From contig JALQBC010000005.1 in the NCBI GenBank assembly GCA_023375675.1, positions 868,001 to 932,000 on the forward strand: DNA of 64,000 nucleotides. The letters run 5' to 3'. The translations under genes were made by a program, and so were the position numbers. The notes below the pieces were generated by a model. It was not told where the DNA came from. It searched no databases and worked only from the letters and a program-made list of their open reading frames with translations. Below, in pieces: positions 59,181 through 64,000 of the stretch (position 1 is the stretch's first letter; each line of letters starts with the position of its first letter). This DNA comes from Cytospora piceicola. Its lineage: Eukaryota > Ascomycota > Sordariomycetes > Diaporthales > Cytosporaceae.

Positions 59181-59545
59181 ATGAGACTGATCACGTACCT
59201 TATCCCGGCCCTCTCTGTCATCAGCGGCGTCTTCGCCGTCGAGGCGCAGAAGTCCTTCCTCATGTCGTTCCCTAAGGGAACCTCAGACAAAGTCGTCAAG
59301 GAAGCCAAGCAGAAGATCATCGATGCCAAGGGGTTCATCACGCACGAGTACACTCTCATCAAGTAAGTCATCCGGGAGGGAGTAAAATCGCCAAAGTAGC
59401 TAGTATCACTAACAACATTCTGTCTAGGGGCTTTGCTGCGAGCGCCGGTGAGGGAGTCTTCCAGGACCTGCAAATATGGGCACAGAGCAGTGGCGCAACG
59501 GTCGAGGAGGACAAGGTTGTCAACATTAACAAGGAGCATGTCTAA
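59181..59545 (+). CDS. Secreted I9-type peptidase inhibitor
   Basis: Exons 59181-59362 and 59428-59545, with a 65-nt intron (GTAAGT...TCTAG), give 99 aa. It starts with a clear signal peptide, MRLITYLIPALSVISGVFA. The mature 80 residues form an Inhibitor_I9 fold, the propeptide-like inhibitor of subtilisins: KSFLMSFPKGTSDKVVKEAK, IIDAKGFITHEYTLIKGFA and ATVEEDKVVNINKEHV. Yeast Pbi2 and mushroom POIA1 belong to the same family but are cytosolic or lack a signal peptide; secretion here suggests a role outside the cell or in the vacuolar route (inference). The C-terminal tail, which enters the protease active site in this family, is present. Confidence 0.85.
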
Positions 59546-61727
59546 ACGAATACATCGTGAGAAGATGCGGATCTGACATATGAGTGTATTGCACTTATGT
59601 GTCGTGGTATGAAAGGCGTTTGGGGGAATGGGTCGTATGGGAATAGGAGTTCGGATGTCAAGATGAACTGTTCCACTCGTTCATTCAAGGTCAGGGAGGT
59701 CTGCATTCACCACGCCCAAACGGGGACTTGACGGTTACGGCGTTATAGACCATACAGGAAATGGGCATTTGATTTTGACGAGTCTGTCAATGACCGAGTT
59801 GGTGAACTGGCTTAAATCTTCTCTGTTGCTCGTCCTGATGTTGACCCGGCATGGGCGACCATCGAGACTAATAATACTAGACGACGAGGTTGTATTTATC
59901 TTGGATTAGGCCGAATAATACCTACAATGGTAGTGACCCCGGGGAAGAGAACACTGGCCATCAATCAAGTATGAGCCCGAGATTCGGGTCTTTCTTGCAC
60001 GCAGGCGTCAATCCTTGTCTAGTGAGTGAATACTATCATTCTTGGAGTTCTAGCCGACCTAGAACGGCTAGAAAGCCGTAGCAAGTCGCATGGATCATGA
60101 CAACCTGAGCATCCATGTTGAAATAGAGTACCTGTGCGGTGTGTGACGGCCAATATATAGTATTGATATGCTACGGTTTTAGGCTCGTTTCATCTCGACT
60201 ACTCCGGCAGCTGATCTGGCAGCACCTGGATGGAGAATCGACTCGATGTCAAAGCGATTATGTGGAGCCTTGCGCATTCGATGTTTCATGAAGCACCATC
60301 CCATCCCACGGCCTCCGAGTTATCCGGACGAGAGGCAAAGCAGCAGGATAGTAGGAAGCATTAAGGATGTCTTTGTCCTTGACAAACAAGTGGGCTCCTT
60401 TCTCTCGACGACAATGTCATTCTCGGGCCCAGGCTCAAAGGAAGGAGGTCGGTCCCTTCCATCACCGGCCACTCGGATGCAATATCAACCATGGGATCTG
60501 GTGTGACAGGCAACGGGCGGCGCCTTCATTTCATGCAGGATAGGTTGCAAACAATATCCGGAGTCGTACCCCGTTGGGCAGCCTGGCAAGCCACGGCAAG
60601 GGGATTGCCGGCCACGTGAGCAGCAGCTCAATGTTGAGATGTACTGAATACCTAGGTATACTGTGTAACCATGGTAGCAACCATCACCTCATTACTCTAG
60701 ATTTGGGAGGGACAGGCTGAATTTTCTGAATTGTCTGACAAGAGAAATCAACATATTAGCTAAACCCATGCAGGCCCAAAGCGGATGATTCTCGGATCCC
60801 GGTGAAAACGCCCACCTCGCGTAACGGTGTCGCTAGGCCAAACAGGGTCATTTCTATGAGGCACGCTATGTCGAGCTCCAGGGTTGGGCTCTAAGGCCAA
60901 AGCTTCTTTTCTGCTCTGGACCTCGGATCTCCCGTGCACAGCTCTTGGCCCTCATTTTACTATGTGCATTCAGATTACAGATTGAGACGAGGTGAAATCC
61001 ACCTTGATCGTTCTGGGATCCATTCAAACTTCAGGGAGTCTCCCAGAAGTGCGGGATTGGTTCCCTTGAGGGGCGATGGACTGACAATGGTCTTTGAGAA
61101 CAAACAACAAACAACGTTCACCTGAACAAGGACCATCGCAATTGCAACAATCAAACCGCAACTCGACTGTAAGCACAAACACAGACAGACAATGCATGGC
61201 AAAGAGAATAATCAGGGTACATTGACTTGAACAACTCGACTCGAAAGGCACGGGAGCGGATCCAAAGCTTCGGGAGAGAGTCTAGGGGCGGCCTGTACCG
61301 TTCGCGTTCGTCAAATGGTGTATCAAGGAACCCACTCTTGGTATATCTGAGGTCTGTTTGACTTGATTAAATAAAGCTGCAGACTCCTCCTGCTATCTGA
61401 CCACCAATCTGTCCGTGATTGTCTTGCAACTTCATCATCCTACATTTCAAGATTACACACACCCGGGCTTGAATCCAATTTATCCCTTACATTGCCCTGT
61501 TGAAACATTCGTGCCTCTTTTTTTTCCTTCCCTTTCCCTTGCTGGGCTGCGACTTCTTCACCGACAAGACACACGGCACGACACAACGCACTTGCCCTTC
61601 CCGCAACTTACTTAAGTACTTACTTACCCCCAGTGCCTGTTGCTTATACCCGCATTCTACGAGCCTCGGTTTCAAGTTTCGACAACACGTTTTCGATCTA
61701 AGTGCACGACGAGCAAATACAGCAACC
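59546..61727. other. 2.2-kb intergenic region
   Basis: No supported gene. It carries an ATACCTAGGTAT palindrome at 60648-60659. The last 350 bases before the Hook start codon are C/T-rich and look like its promoter and 5' leader. Confidence 0.5.
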
Positions 61728-64000
61728 ATGCCATTCAGTCCAGCCGCGCAGGTCGCGCTGTTGAAATGGGTCAACAGCTTCCCCGTCGATGGCCATGATC
61801 CCGCCGAGACTATGGGCGACCTCGCAGACGGTATCCTCCTCTCACAATTGCTCCACGACCTCGACCCAACCTACGACACCTCCGAGCTCGACAGGAACGT
61901 GGGCTCCTCGAAATGGCTTACCCAGAAGCGTAACTTGCAGTCGGTCTACAAGGGTCTTTTCAAGTACATGCGTCAGGAAGCCCCCGAGTGCGTGCCGTTG
62001 GCACAGGTGGCCGACTTCCGTGCCATCGCAGAGAACCCAGACGCAGAGGGTCTCACTCAGGTACCTTCCCCCGAATATGAACAGCAGTTCCTTGAGTCCG
62101 GCGAGTGTCACAAGATACTGACCAGTCTCGCATCCAAGCTCGTCGCCGTCTTTCTCGCCACCGCCGTTATGAACTCGAACGAAGATGTCAGGACCAAGGC
62201 CATCAGCAAGGTCCAGGGCCCTCTGAACCCCGCGGAGCAGAACGAGATAAGACGGATATTGGAGCAAAAACAGCTCGAGATGTCGGAGCTGGCCGCGAAG
62301 GCCGAAGAAGAGGGCACTGGTGACCGGGATCCCGATTTGGAACACGAGGAAGAACGTCTGCGACTAGAGTCCAATCTGGAGAAGAAAGTGCGGGAACTGG
62401 ACATGGCGACGAAACGATATGCCGACCTCAACTCCCGTCACAGCTACCTTCAAGAATCCCACGACGAAATCAAGGCGAAACTGGCTGAGGTCGAGACAGA
62501 GCTCGCCGAGATCCGGAAACTCCATGGCGCCGACGAGTCACAGAAGGTCCAGGCACTTACGCGCAAGATCGACGAGCAGGCGGCCCTCATTGCTGGTCAA
62601 GAGGAGGAGATCGACAATTATCAGACAAAGCAAAGGCAAATGGAGGTCGAGCTCGAACGATTCAAGGCCAGCAGTGAGGAAGGCCAGGATTACAAGGACA
62701 AATACGATGAGCTGCACCACCAGATGCAGGAGCTCGAGAGGAAAGCCAATGCTGCTGACAGATACAAGCAAAAGCTCGCCACGCAGCGGAACCTTGAGCA
62801 AGAAGTCGCGACCCTTCAGTATGAGCTGGAATCAAGGAGAGAGCTGGACAATCAGCTCAAGAAGGCTATGCTCGAGAGGGACAGGTTGCACATGACAGAA
62901 AAGGAGATGCTTGCTGCCATGACCCAGATTGAGCAGTCCCTTAATGATGAGCGCGACCGGAAGGAGCAGTACAGACAGCTGTACGACGAGCTCAAGGCGG
63001 AGTTCTCACAGCTCGACCATCAAAACAATGTCAACGAGAAGTATATCGAGGATATGAAGGAGCAGTTGGGTGCGGCTGGGGAAATCCCCAGGGCTCCTTC
63101 GCCTGGATCCGAAACAGGAGGACTTAGCAACCTCGAGCACGAGCTTCAGCAGACCACTAACGACTTCTCGAAGGTAAAGTTGTTGGAAGCGGAGGTCGAG
63201 GTCCTTAGGCACGGCGCGACCACTGCCACGCAGGCTGATGACATCCGGCGAGAACTGGAGCGTGTCAAGGCAGAACGGGATGTCGCTACGAAGAACTACC
63301 AGCTGGTCTTCGAGAAGCACGCCGTTGCCCAGGAGCAGATTGAGGCTCTCCTCAACAATATGACCGGCGAAGGGTTAGTCAACAGCATCGATGAAGCACT
63401 CCAATATGGCCCGCTCTCGATACTTACATCCAACTACTATAGGCACGTGGCTTTCAGCAACCTCCGACAACAGTATTCTGAGGCCAGCAAGGAACTCGCC
63501 GAGATCAAGGTCCAGAACCGCAAGCTCGAGGAAGTGGCCAAGGACAAGGACCGCGACATGCTCGCCATGAAGACCGACTGTGCGTTGTTGGAAGATCCTA
63601 GCTACAGCCTTGATTATGAGACTGACAACGACGACTATACAGTGGATGCCGTCGGCCAAGAGCGTCTCGACGGGCTCGAGCGTCTCAAGCAATCTGACCA
63701 ACTAATCGCAGCATCTCTCAGGTCCGAGCTCGAGACTCTGCGCACCAAGTACAACAATCTCGAGATCGAAAACAACATGCACAAGTCGCAGCTCCTCGAC
63801 GCCCTCGTCGCCAAGGAGAAGCTCTCCAAGGAACGCGAGCTGGAAGGCCATACGTCGGGAGTGGCACCCGAGGGAGTCGACCAGGCCGTATACGACGAGA
63901 AGCTCAAGGAATACAGGTCAAAGTCCGAGAAGCTCCGGGACCGCGTCATCCTGCAAAAGGAGGTGAGTCACCCTAAGTTACGAAACACTACTGTATTCGA
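61728..64000 (+). CDS. Hook-family dynein adaptor, 5' part
   Basis: Starts at ATG 61728 and runs past the window end. Exons seen are 61728-63373, 63443-63579 and 63643-63962; a GTGAGT donor follows at 63963. The N-terminal 160 residues form the Hook domain, a calponin-homology-like fold (ALLKWVNSF, LADGILLSQLLHDLDPTY, NLQSVYKGLFKYMRQ, CHKILTSLASKLVAVFLATA). From about residue 185 the chain is continuous coiled coil. Hook proteins link early endosomes to cytoplasmic dynein for transport along microtubules; HookA does this in Aspergillus hyphae. The C-terminal cargo-binding region lies outside the window. The first intron is 69 nt, divisible by three and free of stops, so retention would only add 23 residues. 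Confidence 0.92.
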   Translation, partial: MPFSPAAQVALLKWVNSFPVDGHDPAETMGDLADGILLSQLLHDLDPTYDTSELDRNVGSSKWLTQKRNLQSVYKGLFKYMRQEAPECVPLAQVADFRAIAENPDAEGLTQVPSPEYEQQFLESGECHKILTSLASKLVAVFLATAVMNSNEDVRTKAISKVQGPLNPAEQNEIRRILEQKQLEMSELAAKAEEEGTGDRDPDLEHEEERLRLESNLEKKVRELDMATKRYADLNSRHSYLQESHDEIKAKLAEVETELAEIRKLHGADESQKVQALTRKIDEQAALIAGQEEEIDNYQTKQRQMEVELERFKASSEEGQDYKDKYDELHHQMQELERKANAADRYKQKLATQRNLEQEVATLQYELESRRELDNQLKKAMLERDRLHMTEKEMLAAMTQIEQSLNDERDRKEQYRQLYDELKAEFSQLDHQNNVNEKYIEDMKEQLGAAGEIPRAPSPGSETGGLSNLEHELQQTTNDFSKVKLLEAEVEVLRHGATTATQADDIRRELERVKAERDVATKNYQLVFEKHAVAQEQIEALLNNMTGEGLVNSIDEALQYGPLSILTSNYYRHVAFSNLRQQYSEASKELAEIKVQNRKLEEVAKDKDRDMLAMKTDCALLEDPSYSLDYETDNDDYTVDAVGQERLDGLERLKQSDQLIAASLRSELETLRTKYNNLEIENNMHKSQLLDALVAKEKLSKERELEGHTSGVAPEGVDQAVYDEKLKEYRSKSEKLRDRVILQKEVSHPKLRNTTVF

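Overview
The window is nuclear DNA of a filamentous ascomycete (Pezizomycotina, most like a Sordariomycete). The evidence is short GT-AG introns (mostly 40-120 nt, often with CTAAT/CTGAC branch sites), compact genes on both strands, and many fungal families: ORC6, COQ2, RPS23, Hook, TRM12, i-AAA protease, a DUF7708/NACHT protein and BTB paralogues. Gene models were spliced by hand; each quoted exon set keeps reading frame.

Layout: 1-2418 has no gene. 2419-9694 holds a four-finger C2H2 factor, a disordered 194-aa protein and a mitochondrial YME1/IAP-1 protease. 10446-12847 (minus) is a cysteine-rich, single-pass membrane protein. After a 3-kb gap come ORC6 (minus), a secreted EF-hand protein (plus) and TRM12/TYW2 (minus). 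At 20232-20624 lies a small cysteine-rich secretory gene that seems to have lost its start codon. 21498-24642 (minus) is a ten-exon RAD5/HLTF-type SNF2 ATPase.

The most unusual gene is at 25497-29871. It is an eleven-exon, 1256-aa STAND/NLR-like protein: DUF7708-type N-terminus, NACHT ATPase, two C2H2 fingers, then a seven-bladed WD40 propeller. That propeller reads like the Tup1/RCO-1 corepressor, including the segment before blade 1, and not like the near-identical repeats of usual fungal NLR propellers. It looks like an immune-type receptor that has captured a corepressor domain.

30581-33471 has an SDR oxidoreductase and a steroid 5-alpha-reductase-family enzyme, followed by a 4.8-kb gene-free stretch ending in a conserved 192-aa unknown. 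40921-46834 carries three diverged BTB/POZ paralogues in tandem; the third has an in-frame TAG. 47749-57713 holds a small mitochondrial protein, a large JmjC/zf-4CXXC_R1/AT-hook chromatin protein, COQ2, RPS23 and a coiled-coil unknown. 58390-58885 is an AT-rich inverted repeat with arms of about 216 bp. The window ends with a secreted I9-type protease inhibitor and the 5' part of a Hook dynein adaptor, cut by the window edge.

The spacers share a palindromic CCTAGGTA/TACCTAGG word family. No tRNA, rRNA or CRISPR array was seen.
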